In this document: positions 13,601-26,416 of the stretch, piece after piece
How positions within the stretch are numbered: position 1 is the first letter of the stretch
Layout: the number at the start of each line of letters is the position of its first letter
Origin: Phorcus lineatus
Lineage: Eukaryota; Mollusca; Gastropoda; Trochida; Trochidae
NCBI GenBank assembly: GCA_921293015.1
Contig: OV121092.1
Coordinates: forward strand, 37,207,764 to 37,271,763
Direction: 5' to 3'
Length of the DNA: 64,000 nt
The notes under the pieces: generated by a model
The model's database searches: none
Told to the model about the DNA's origin: nothing
Seen by the model: only the letters and a program-made list of their open reading frames with translations
Made by a program: the position numbers and the translations under genes

Positions 13601-16600
13601 GTTTGGCCTCCAGATTCGAGCTTAAACAGGTACAGATAGCTGATTTTGACCAAATTCGCGGAAAAAGACTGAGTCCAATATATGCATATTGTTGTAGCGA
13701 GCGTGATAACTTTCTTAAAAATGCATATTTCTAAACCAAACTTTCATCAAATGTACATCACATTGTGTTCTAACAATTGAGCAATACCAATTTCCTGTCC
13801 GATTCTTGGTTTGGCCTCCAGATTCGAGCTTAAACAGGTACAGATAGCTGATTTTGAACAAATTCACGGGAAAAGTCTGAGTCCAATATATGCATATTGT
13901 TGTAGCGAGCACGATAACTTTCTTAAAAATGCATATTTCTAAACCAAACTTTCATCAAATGTACATCACATTGTGTTCTATCGATTGAGCAATAGCAATT
14001 TCCTGTCCGGTTCTTGGTTTGGCCTCAAGTTTCGAGCTTAAACAGGTACAGATAGCTGATTTTGACCAAATTCGCGGAAAAAGACTGAGTCCAATATATG
14101 CATATTGTTGTAGCGAGCGCGATAACTTTCTTAAAAATGCATATTTCTAAACCAAACTTTCATCAAATGTACATCACATTGTGTTCTATCGATTGAGCAA
14201 GACCAATTTCCTGTCCGGTTCTTGGTTTGGCCTCAAGTTTCGAGCTTAAACAGGTACAGATAGCTGATTTTGACCAAATTCGCGGAAAAAGACTGAGTCC
14301 AATATATGCATATTGTTGTAGCGAGCGCGATAACTTTCTTAAAAATGCATATTTCTAAACCAAACTTTCATCAAATGTACATCACATTGTGTTCTATCGA
14401 TTGAGCAATACCAATTTCCTGTCCGGTTCTTGGTTTGGCCTCAAGTTTCGAGCTTAAACAGGTACAGATAGCTGATTTTGACCAAATTCGCGGAAAAAGA
14501 CTGAGTCCAATATATGCATATTGTTGTAGCGAGCGTGATAACTTTCTTAAAAATGCATATTTCTAAACCAAACTTTCATCAAATGTACATCACATTGTGT
14601 TCTAACAATTGAGCAATACCAATTTCCTGTCCGATTCTTGGTTTGGCCTCCAGATTCGAGCTTAAACAGGTACAGATAGCTGATTTTGACCAAATTCGCG
14701 GAAAAAGACTGAGTCCAATATATGCATATTGTTGTAGCGAGCGCGATAACTTTCTTAAAAATGCATATTTCTAAACCAAACTTTCATCAAATGTACATCA
14801 CATTGTGTTCTATCGATTGAGCAAGACCAATTTCCTGTCCGGTTCTTGGTTTGGCCTCAAGTTTCGAGCTTAAACAGGTACAGATAGCTGATTTTGACCA
14901 AATTCGCGGAAAAAGACTGAGTCCAATATATGCATATTGTTGTAGCGAGCGCGATAACTTTCTTAAAAATGCATATTTCTAAACCAAACATTCATCAAAT
15001 GTACACCACATTGTGTTCTATCGATTGAGCAACAGCAATTTCCTGTCCGATTCTTGGTTTGGGCTCCAGATTCGAGCTTAAACAGGTACAGATAGCTGAT
15101 TTTGACCAAATTCGCGGGAAAAGACTGAGTCCAATATATGCATATTGTTGTAGCGAGCGCGATAACTTTCTTAAAAATGCATATTTCTAAACCAAACTTT
15201 CATCAAATGTACATCACATTGTGTTCTATCAATTGAGCAATACCAATTTCCTGTCCGATTCTTGGTTTGGCCTCCAGATTCGAGCTTAAACAGGTACAGA
15301 TAGCTGATTTTGACCAAATTCGCGGAAAAAGACTGAGTCCAATATATGCATATTGTTGTAGCGAGCGTGATAACTTTCTTAAAAATGCATATTTCTAAAC
15401 CAAACTTTCATCAAATGTACATCCCATTGTGTTCTAACAATTGAGCAATACCAATTTCCTGTCCGATTCTTGGTTTGGCCTCCAGAGTCGAGCTTAAACA
15501 GGTACAGATAGCTGATTTTGAACAAATTCGCGGAAAAAGTCTGAGTCCAATATATGCATATTGTTGTAGCGAGCACGATAACTTTCTTAAAAATGCATAT
15601 TTCTAAACCAAACTTTCATCAAATGTACATCACATTGTGTTCTATCGATTGAGCAAGACCAATTTCCTGTCCGGTTCTTGGTTTGGCCTCAAGTTTCGAG
15701 CTTAAACAGGTACAGATAGCTGATTTTGACCAAATTCGCGGAAAAAGACTGAGTCCAATATATGCATATTGTTGTAGCGAGCGCGATAACTTTCTTAAAA
15801 ATGCATATTTCTAAACCAAACTTTCATCAAATGTACATCACATTGTGTTCTATCGATTGAGCAATACCAATTTCCTGTCTGATTCTTGGTTTGGCCTCCA
15901 GATTCGAGCTTAAACAGGTACAGATAGCTGATTTTGAACAAATTCGCGGAAAAAGACTGAGTCCAATATATGCATATTGTTGTAGCGAGCGCGATAACTT
16001 TCTTAAAAATGCATATTTCTAAACCAAACTTTCATCAAATGTACATCACATTGTGTTCTATCGATTGAGCAATACCAATTTCCTGTCTGATTCTTGGTTT
16101 GGCCTCCAGATTCGAGCTTAAACAGGTACAGATAGCTGATTTTGAACAAATTCGCGGAAAAAGACTGAGTCCAATATATGCATATTGTTGTAGCGAGCAC
16201 GATAACTTTCTTAAAAATGCATATTTCTAAACCAAACTTTCATCAAATGTACACCACATTGTGTTCTATCGATTGAGCAATACCAATTTCATGTCCGATT
16301 CTTGGTTTGGGCTCCAGATTCGAGCTTAAACAGGTACATATAGCTGATTTTGACCAAATTTGCGAAAAAAGACTGAGTCCAATATATGCATATTGTTGTA
16401 GCGAGCACGATAACTTTCTTAAAAATGCATATTTCTAAACCAAACTTTCATCAAATGTACATCACATTGTGTTCTATCGATTGAGCAATACCAATTTCCT
16501 GTCCGAGTCTTGGTTTGGGCTCAAGATTCGAGCTTAAACAGGTACAGATAGCTGATTTTGAACAAATTCGCGGAAAAAGACTGAGTCCAATATATGCATA

Positions 16601-18302
16601 TTGTTGTAGCGAGCACGATAACTTTCTTAAAAATGCATATTTCTAAACCAAACTTTCATCAAATGTACACCACATTGTGTTCTATCGATTGAGCAATACC
16701 AATTTCATGTCCTATTATTGGTTTGGGCTCAAGATTCGAGCTTAAACAGGTACAGATAGCTGATTTTGACCAAATTCGCGGAAAAAGACTGAGTCCAATA
16801 TATGCATATTGTTGTAGCGAGCACGATAACTTTCTTAAAAATGCATATTTCTAAACCAAACTTTCATCAAATGTACACCACATTGTGTTCTATCGATTGA
16901 GCAATAGCAATTTCATGTCCGATTCTTGGTTTGGGCTCCAGATTCGAGCTTAAACAGGTACAGATAGCTGATTTTGACCAAATTCGCGGGAAAAGACTGA
17001 GTCCAATATATGCATATTGTTGTAGCGAGCGCGATAACTTTCTTAAAAATGCATATTTCTAAACCAAACATTCATCAAATGTACACCACATTGTGTTCTA
17101 TCGATTGAGCAACAGCAATTTCCTGTCCGATTCTTGGTTTGGCCTCCAGATTCGAGCTTAAACAGGTACAGATAGCTGATTTTGACCAAATTCGCGGAAA
17201 AAGACTGAGTCCAATATATGCATATTGTTGTAGCGAGCGCGATAACTTTCTTAAAAATGCATATTTCTAAACCAAACTTTCATCAAATGTACACCACATT
17301 GTGTTCTATCGATTGAGCAATACCAATTTCATGTCCGATTCTTGGTTTGGGCTCCAGATTCGAGCTTAAACAGGTACAGATAGCTGATTTTGACCAAATT
17401 CGCGGGAAAAGACTGAGTCCAAGATATGCATATTGTTGTAGCGAGCGCGATAACTTTCTTAAAAATGCATATTTCTAAACCAAACTTTCATCAAATGTAC
17501 ATCACATTGTGTTCTATCGATTGAGCAAGACCAATTTCCTGTCCGGTTCTTGGTTTGGCCTCAAGTTTCGAGCTTAAACAGGTACATATAGCTGATTTTG
17601 AACAAATTTGCGAAAAAAGACTGAGTCCAATATATGCATATTGTTGTAGCGAGCGCGATAACTTTCTTAAAAATGCATATTTCTAAACCAAACATTCATC
17701 AAATGTACACCACATTGTGTTCTATCGATTGAGCAACAGCAATTTCCTGTCCGATTCTTGGTTTGGCCTCCAGATTCGAGCTTAAACAGGTACAGATAGC
17801 TGATTTTGACCAAATTCGCGGAAAAAGACTGAGTCCAATATATGCATATTGTTGTAGCGAGCACGATAACTTTCTTAAAAATGCATATTTCTAAACCAAA
17901 CTTTCATCAAATGTACATCACATTGTGTTCTATCGATTGAGCAAGACCAATTTCCTGTCCGGTTCTTGTTTGGCCTCAAGTTTCGAGCTTAAACAGGTAC
18001 AGATAGCTGATTTTGACCAATTCGCGGAAAAAGACTGAGTCCAATATATGCATATTGTTGTAGCGAGCGCGATAACTTTCTTAAAAATGCATATTTCTAA
18101 ACCAAACTTTCATCAAATGTACATCACATTGTGTTCTATCGATTGAGCAATACCAATTTCCTGTCCGATTCTTGGTTTGGGCCTCCAGATTCGAGCTTAA
18201 ACAGGTACAGATAGCTGATTTTGAACAAATTCGCGGAAAAGACTGAGTCCAATATATGCATATTGTTGTAGCGAGCACGATAACTTTCTTAAAAATGCAT
18301 AT
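10609..18302. repeat. Domain 1 HOR copy 2: 37 monomers
   Basis: Same order of monomer types as copy 1, offset by 47 monomers at the left end and 37 at the right end. Whole monomers equivalent to 3,745-4,160, a 6-monomer block within 4,577-6,032, and 6,865-7,280 are absent. Over the shared left part (10,609-13,104 against 833-3,328) I see only one substitution, at about 1,320 in copy 1 (GTCGTATTA against GTCCTATTA). The two copies are therefore very young or strongly homogenised. The right end runs into the indel patch, so this copy is 2 bp shorter than 37 x 208. Confidence 0.85.
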
Positions 18303-18885
18303 TTCTAAACCAAACTTTCATCAAATGTACACCACATTGTGTTCTATCGATTGAGCAATACCAATTTCATGTCCGATTCTTGGTTTGGGCTCAGATTCGA
18401 GCTTAAACAGGTACAGATAGCTGATTTTGACCAAATTCGCGGGAAAAGACTGAGTCCAATATATGCATATTGTTGTAGCGAGCGCGATAACTTTCTTAAA
18501 AATGCATACTTCTAAACCAAACTTTCATCAAATGTACATCACATTGTGTTCTATCGATTGAGCAATACCAATTTCCTGTCCGAGTCTTGGTTTGGGCTCA
18601 AGATTCGAGCTTAAACAGGTACAGATAGCTGATTTTGAACAAATTCGCGGAAAAAGACTGAGTCCAATATATGCATATTGTTGTAGCGAGCACGATAACT
18701 TTCTTAAAAATGCATATTTCTAAACCAAACTTTCATCAAATGTACACCACATTGTGTTCTATCGATTGAGCAATAGCAATTTCATGTCCTATTATTGGTT
18801 TGGCCTCCAGATTCGAGCTTAAACAGGTACAGATAGCTGATTTTGACCAAATTCGCGGAAAAAGACTGAGTCCAATATTATATGC
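17960..18885. other. Only indel-bearing patch in the array; probable assembly or consensus error
   Basis: Six length changes fall within about 910 bp. They are loss of one G near 17,968, one A near 18,020, gain of one G near 18,180, loss of one A near 18,240, loss of one C near 18,392 and gain of three bases near 18,878. They sum to zero, so phase is restored exactly at 18,929. Five of the six lie in short homopolymer runs. The homologous stretch at 10,193-11,232 has none of them and otherwise reads the same. No other monomer in the window departs from 208 bp. This is the signature of noisy-read consensus or a weakly supported join rather than of biology. Confidence 0.8.
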
Positions 18886-21800
18886 ATATTGTTGTAGCGA
18901 GCACGATAACTTTCTTAAAAATGCATATTTCTAAACCAAACTTTCATCAAATGTACACCACATTGTGTTCTATCAATTGAGCAATACCAATTTCCTGTCC
19001 GATTCTTGGTTTGGCCTCCAGATTCGAGCTTAAACAGGTACAGATAGCTGATTTTGACCAAATTCGCGGAAAAAGACTGAGTCCAATATATGCATATTGT
19101 TGTAGCGAGCGTGATAACTTTCTTAAAAATGCATATTTCTAAACCAAACTTTCATCAAATGTACATCACATTGTGTTCTAACAATTGAGCAATACCAATT
19201 TCCTGTCCGATTCTTGGTTTGGCCTCCAGATTCGAGCTTAAACAGGTACAGATAGCTGATTTTGACCAAATTCACGGGAAAAGTCTGAGTCCAATATATG
19301 CATATTGTTGTAGCGAGCACGATAACTTTCTTAAAAATGCATATTTCTAAACCAAACTTTCATCAAATGTACATCACATTGTGTTCTATCGATTGAGCAA
19401 TACCAATTTCCTGTCCGGTTCTTGGTTTGGCCTCAAGTTTCGAGCTTAAACAGGTACAGATAGCTGATTTTGACCAAATTCGCGGAAAAAGACTGAGTCC
19501 AATATATGCATATTGTTGTAGCGAGCGCGATAACTTTCTTAAAAATGCATATTTCTAAACCAAACTTTCATCAAATGTACATCACATTGTGTTCTATCGA
19601 TTGAGCAATAGCAATTTCCTGTCCGGTTCTTGGTTTGGCCTCAAGTTTCGAGCTTAAACAGGTACAGATAGCTGATTTTGACCAAATTCGCGGAAAAAGA
19701 CTGAGTCCAATATATGCATATTGTTGTAGCGAGCGTGATAACTTTCTTAAAAATGCATATTTCTAAACCAAACTTTCATCAAATGTACATCACATTGTGT
19801 TCTAACAATTGAGCAATACCAATTTCCTGTCCGATTCTTGGTTTGGCCTCCAGATTCGAGCTTAAACAGGTACAGATAGCTGATTTTGACCAAATTCGCG
19901 GAAAAAGACTGAGTCCAATATATGCATATTGTTGTAGCGAGCGCGATAACTTTCTTAAAAATGCATATTTCTAAACCAAACTTTCATCAAATGTACATCA
20001 CATTGTGTTCTATCGATTGAGCAAGACCAATTTCCTGTCCGGTTCTTGGTTTGGCCTCAAGTTTCGAGCTTAAACAGGTACAGATAGCTGATTTTGACCA
20101 AATTCGCGGAAAAAGACTGAGTCCAATATATGCATATTGTTGTAGCGAGCGCGATAACTTTCTTAAAAATGCATATTTCTAAACCAAACTTTCATCAAAT
20201 GTACATCACATTGTGTTCTATCGATTGAGCAATAGCAATTTCCTGTCCGATTCTTGGTTTGGGCTCCAGATTCGAGCTTAAACAGGTACAGATAGCTGAT
20301 TTTGACCAAATTCGCGGAAAAAGACTGAGTCCAATATATGCATATTGTTGTAGCGAGCGCGATAACTTTCTTAAAAATGCATATTTCTAAACCAAACTTT
20401 CATCAAATGTACATCACATTGTGTTCTATCAATTTAGCAATACCAATTTCCTGTCCGATTCTTGGTTTGGCCTCCAGATTCGAGCTTAAACAGGTACAGA
20501 TAGCTGATTTTGACCAAATTCGCGGAAAAAGACTGAGTCCAATATATGCATATTGTTGTAGCGAGCGTGATAACTTTCTTAAAAATGCATATTTCTAAAC
20601 CAAACTTTCATCAAATGTACATCACATTGTGTTCTAACAATTGAGCAATACCAATTTCCTGTCCGATTCTTGGTTTGGCCTCCAGATTCGAGCTTAAACA
20701 GGTACAGATAGCTGATTTTGAACAAATTCACGGGAAAAGTCTGAGTCCAATATATGCATATTGTTGTAGCGAGCACGATAACTTTCTTAAAAATGCATAT
20801 TTCTAAACCAAACTTTCATCAAATGTACATCACATTGTGTTCTATCGATTGAGCAATAGCAATTTCCTGTCCGGTTCTTGGTTTGGCCTCAAGTTTCGAG
20901 CTTAAACAGGTACAGATAGCTGATTTTGACCAAATTCGCGGAAAAAGACTGAGTCCAATATATGCATATTGTTGTAGCGAGCGTGATAACTTTCTTAAAA
21001 ATGCATATTTCTAAACCAAACTTTCATCAAATGTACATCACATTGTGTTCTAACAATTGAGCAATACCAATTTCCTGTCCGATTCTTGGTTTGGCCTCCA
21101 GATTCGAGCTTAAACAGGTACAGATAGCTGATTTTGACCAAATTCGCGGAAAAAGACTGAGTCCAATATATGCATATTGTTGTAGCGAGCGCGATAACTT
21201 TCTTAAAAATGCATATTTCTAAACCAAACTTTCATCAAATGTACATCACATTGTGTTCTATCGATTGAGCAAGACCAATTTCCTGTCCGGTTCTTGGTTT
21301 GGCCTCAAGTTTCGAGCTTAAACAGGTACAGATAGCTGATTTTGACCAAATTCGCGGAAAAAGACTGAGTCCAATATATGCATATTGTTGTAGCGAGCGC
21401 GATAACTTTCTTAAAAATGCATATTTCTAAACCAAACTTTCATCAAATGTACATCACATTGTGTTCTATCGATTGAGCAATAGCAATTTCCTGTCCGATT
21501 CTTGGTTTGGGCTCCAGATTCGAGCTTAAACAGGTACAGATAGCTGATTTTGACCAAATTCGCGGAAAAAGACTGAGTCCAATATATGCATATTGTTGTA
21601 GCGAGCGCGATAACTTTCTTAAAAATGCATATTTCTAAACCAAACTTTCATCAAATGTACATCACATTGTGTTCTATCAATTTAGCAATACCAATTTCCT
21701 GTCCGATTCTTGGTTTGGCCTCCAGATTCGAGCTTAAACAGGTACAGATAGCTGATTTTGACCAAATTCGCGGAAAAAGACTGAGTCCAATATATGCATA

Positions 21801-24800
21801 TTGTTGTAGCGAGCGTGATAACTTTCTTAAAAATGCATATTTCTAAACCAAACTTTCATCAAATGTACATCACATTGTGTTCTAACAATTGAGCAATACC
21901 AATTTCCTGTCCGATTCTTGGTTTGGCCTCCAGATTCGAGCTTAAACAGGTACAGATAGCTGATTTTGAACAAATTCACGGGAAAAGTCTGAGTCCAATA
22001 TATGCATATTGTTGTAGCGAGCACGATAACTTTCTTAAAAATGCATATTTCTAAACCAAACTTTCATCAAATGTACATCACATTGTGTTCTATCGATTGA
22101 GCAATAGCAATTTCCTGTCCGGTTCTTGGTTTGGCCTCAAGTTTCGAGCTTAAACAGGTACAGATAGCTGATTTTGACCAAATTCGCGGAAAAAGACTGA
22201 GTCCAATATATGCATATTGTTGTAGCGAGCGCGATAACTTTCTTAAAAATGCATATTTCTAAACCAAACTTTCATCAAATGTACATCACATTGTGTTCTA
22301 TCGATTGAGCAAGACCAATTTCCTGTCCGGTTCTTGGTTTGGCCTCAAGTTTCGAGCTTAAACAGGTACAGATAGCTGATTTTGACCAAATTCGCGGAAA
22401 AAGACTGAGTCCAATATATGCATATTGTTGTAGCGAGCGCGATAACTTTCTTAAAAATGCATATTTCTAAACCAAACTTTCATCAAATGTACATCACATT
22501 GTGTTCTATCGATTGAGCAATAGCAATTTCCTGTCCGGTTCTTGGTTTGGCCTCAAGTTTCGAGCTTAAACAGGTACAGATAGCTGATTTTGACCAAATT
22601 CGCGGAAAAAGACTGAGTCCAATATATGCATATTGTTGTAGCGAGCGTGATAACTTTCTTAAAAATGCATATTTCTAAACCAAACTTTCATCAAATGTAC
22701 ATCACATTGTGTTCTAACAATTGAGCAATACCAATTTCCTGTCCGATTCTTGGTTTGGCCTCCAGATTCGAGCTTAAACAGGTACAGATAGCTGATTTTG
22801 ACCAAATTCGCGGAAAAAGACTGAGTCCAATATATGCATATTGTTGTAGCGAGCGCGATAACTTTCTTAAAAATGCATATTTCTAAACCAAACTTTCATC
22901 AAATGTACATCACATTGTGTTCTATCGATTGAGCAAGACCAATTTCCTGTCCGGTTCTTGGTTTGGCCTCAAGTTTCGAGCTTAAACAGGTACAGATAGC
23001 TGATTTTGACCAAATTCGCGGAAAAAGACTGAGTCCAATATATGCATATTGTTGTAGCGAGCGCGATAACTTTCTTAAAAATGCATATTTCTAAACCAAA
23101 CTTTCATCAAATGTACATCACATTGTGTTCTATCGATTGAGCAATAGCAAATTCCTGTCCGATTCTTGGTTTGGGCTCCAGATTCGAGCTTAAACAGGTA
23201 CAGATAGCTGATTTTGACCAAATTCGCGGAAAAAGACTGAGTCCAATATATGCATATTGTTGTAGCGAGCGCGATAACTTTCTTAAAAATGCATATTTCT
23301 AAACCAAACTTTCATCAAATGTACATCACATTGTGTTCTATCGATTGAGCAATACCAATTTCCTGTCCGATTCTTGGTTTGGCCTCCAGATTCGAGCTTA
23401 AACAGGTACAGATAGCTGATTTTGAACAAATTCGCGGAAAAAGACTGAGTCCAATATATGCATATTGTTGTAGCGAGCGCGATAACTTTCTTAAAAATGC
23501 ATATTTCTAAACCAAACATTCATCAAATGTACACCACATTGTGTTCTATCGATTGAGCAACAGCAATTTCCTGTCCGATTCTTGGTTTGGGCTCCAGATT
23601 CGAGCTTAAACAGGTACAGATAGCTGATTTTGACCAAATTCGCGGGAAAAGACTGAGTCCAATATATGCATATTGTTGTAGCGAGCGTGATAACTTTCTT
23701 AAAAATGCATATTTCTAAACCAAACTTTCATCAAATGTACATCACATTGTGTTCTATCAATTGAGCAATACCAATTTCCTGTCCGATTCTTGGTTTGGCC
23801 TCCAGATTCGAGCTTAAACAGGTACAGATAGCTGATTTTGACCAAATTCGCGGAAAAAGACTGAGTCCAATATATGCATATTGTTGTAGCGAGCGTGATA
23901 ACTTTCTTAAAAATGCATATTTCTAAACCAAACTTTCATCAAATGTACATCCCATTGTGTTCTAACAATTGAGCAATACCAATTTCCTGTCCGATTCTTG
24001 GTTTGGCCTCCAGAGTCGAGCTTAAACAGGTACAGATAGCTGATTTTGAACAAATTCGCGGAAAAAGTCTGAGTCCAATATATGCATATTGTTGTAGCGA
24101 GCACGATAACTTTCTTAAAAATGCATATTTCTAAACCAAACTTTCATCAAATGTACATCACATTGTGTTCTATCGATTGAGCAAGACCAATTTCCTGTCC
24201 GGTTCTTGGTTTGGCCTCAAGTTTCGAGCTTAAACAGGTACATATAGCTGATTTTGACCAAATTCGCGGAAAAAGACTGAGTCCAATATATGCATATTGT
24301 TGTAGCGAGCGCGATAACTTTCTTAAAAATGCATATTTCTAAACCAAACTTTCATCAAATGTACATCACATTGTGTTCTATCGATTGAGCAATACCAATT
24401 TCCTGTCTGATTCTTGGTTTGGCCTCCAGATTCGAGCTTAAACAGGTACAGATAGCTGATTTTGAACAAATTCGCGGAAAAAGACTGAGTCCAATATATG
24501 CATATTGTTGTAGCGAGCGCGATAACTTTCTTAAAAATGCATATTTCTAAACCAAACTTTCATCAAATGTACATCACATTGTGTTCTATCGATTGAGCAA
24601 TACCAATTTCCTGTCTGATTCTTGGTTTGGCCTCCAGATTCGAGCTTAAACAGGTACAGATAGCTGATTTTGAACAAATTCGCGGAAAAAGACTGAGTCC
24701 AATATATGCATATTGTTGTAGCGAGCACGATAACTTTCTTAAAAATGCATATTTCTAAACCAAACTTTCATCAAATGTACACCACATTGTGTTCTATCGA

Positions 24801-26416
24801 TTGAGCAATACCAATTTCATGTCCGATTCTTGGTTTGGGCTCCAGATTCGAGCTTAAACAGGTACATATAGCTGATTTTGACCAAATTTGCGAAAAAAGA
24901 CTGAGTCCAATATATGCATATTGTTGTAGCGAGCACGATAACTTTCTTAAAAATGCATATTTCTAAACCAAACTTTCATCAAATGTACATCACATTGTGT
25001 TCTATCGATTGAGCAATACCAATTTCCTGTCCGAGTCTTGGTTTGGGCTCAAGATTCGAGCTTAAACAGGTACAGATAGCTGATTTTGAACAAATTCGCG
25101 GAAAAAGACTGAGTCCAATATATGCATATTGTTGTAGCGAGCACGATAACTTTCTTAAAAATGCATATTTCTAAACCAAACTTTCATCAAATGTACACCA
25201 CATTGTGTTCTATCGATTGAGCAATACCAATTTCATGTCCTATTATTGGTTTGGGCTCAAGATTCGAGCTTAAACAGGTACAGATAGCTGATTTTGACCA
25301 AATTCGCGGAAAAAGACTGAGTCCAATATATGCATATTGTTGTAGCGAGCACGATAACTTTCTTAAAAATGCATATTTCTAAACCAAACTTTCATCAAAT
25401 GTACACCACATTGTGTTCTATCGATTGAGCAATAGCAATTTCATGTCCGATTCTTGGTTTGGGCTCCAGATTCGAGCTTAAACAGGTACAGATAGCTGAT
25501 TTTGACCAAATTCGCGGGAAAAGACTGAGTCCAATATATGCATATTGTTGTAGCGAGCACGATAACTTTCTTAAAAATGCATATTTCTAAACCAAACATT
25601 CATCAAATGTACACCACATTGTGTTCTATCGATTGAGCAACAGCAATTTCCTGTCCGATTCTTGGTTTGGCCTCCAGATTCGAGCTTAAACAGGTACAGA
25701 TAGCTGATTTTGACCAAATTCGCGGAAAAAGACTGAGTCCAATATATGCATATTGTTGTAGCGAGCGCGATAACTTTCTTAAAAATGCATATTTCTAAAC
25801 CAAACTTTCATCAAATGTACACCACATTGTGTTCTATCGATTGAGCAATACCAATTTCATGTCCGATTCTTGGTTTGGGCTCCAGATTCGAGCTTAAACA
25901 GGTACAGATAGCTGATTTTGACCAAATTCGCGGGAAAAGACTGAGTCCAAGATATGCATATTGTTGTAGCGAGCGCGATAACTTTCTTAAAAATGCATAT
26001 TTCTAAACCAAACTTTCATCAAATGTACATCACATTGTGTTCTATCGATTGAGCAAGACCAATTTCCTGTCCGGTTCTTGGTTTGGCCTCAAGTTTCGAG
26101 CTTAAACAGGTACATATAGCTGATTTTGAACAAATTTGCGAAAAAAGACTGAGTCCAATATATGCATATTGTTGTAGCGAGCGCGATAACTTTCTTAAAA
26201 ATGCATATTTCTAAACCAAACATTCATCAAATGTACACCACATTGTGTTCTATCGATTGAGCAACAGCAATTTCCTGTCCGATTCTTGGTTTGGCCTCCA
26301 GATTCGAGCTTAAACAGGTACAGATAGCTGATTTTGACCAAATTCGCGGAAAAAGACTGAGTCCAATATATGCATATTGTTGTAGCGAGCACGATAACTT
26401 TCTTAAAAATGCATAT
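18303..26416. repeat. Domain 1 HOR copy 3: 39 monomers, truncated on the right
   Basis: Follows the order of copy 1 but lacks one 6-monomer block and the last two monomers (equivalents of 10,193-10,608). It keeps the CAAATTCC monomer (23,089) and its successor (23,297), which copy 2 lost. A few private substitutions are visible: GCGTGAT in place of GCGCGAT in the monomer from 23,505, CATATAGC from 24,129, and GCACGAT from 25,377. After 26,416 the order switches to that of domain 2. Confidence 0.83.

Noticed and set aside
18870-18890. Three-base gain at CCAATATTATATGC as a target-site or microsatellite expansion
   Set aside because: It occurs once, at the end of the patch of compensating indels, and restores the register exactly. 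It is better read as part of the same consensus problem.
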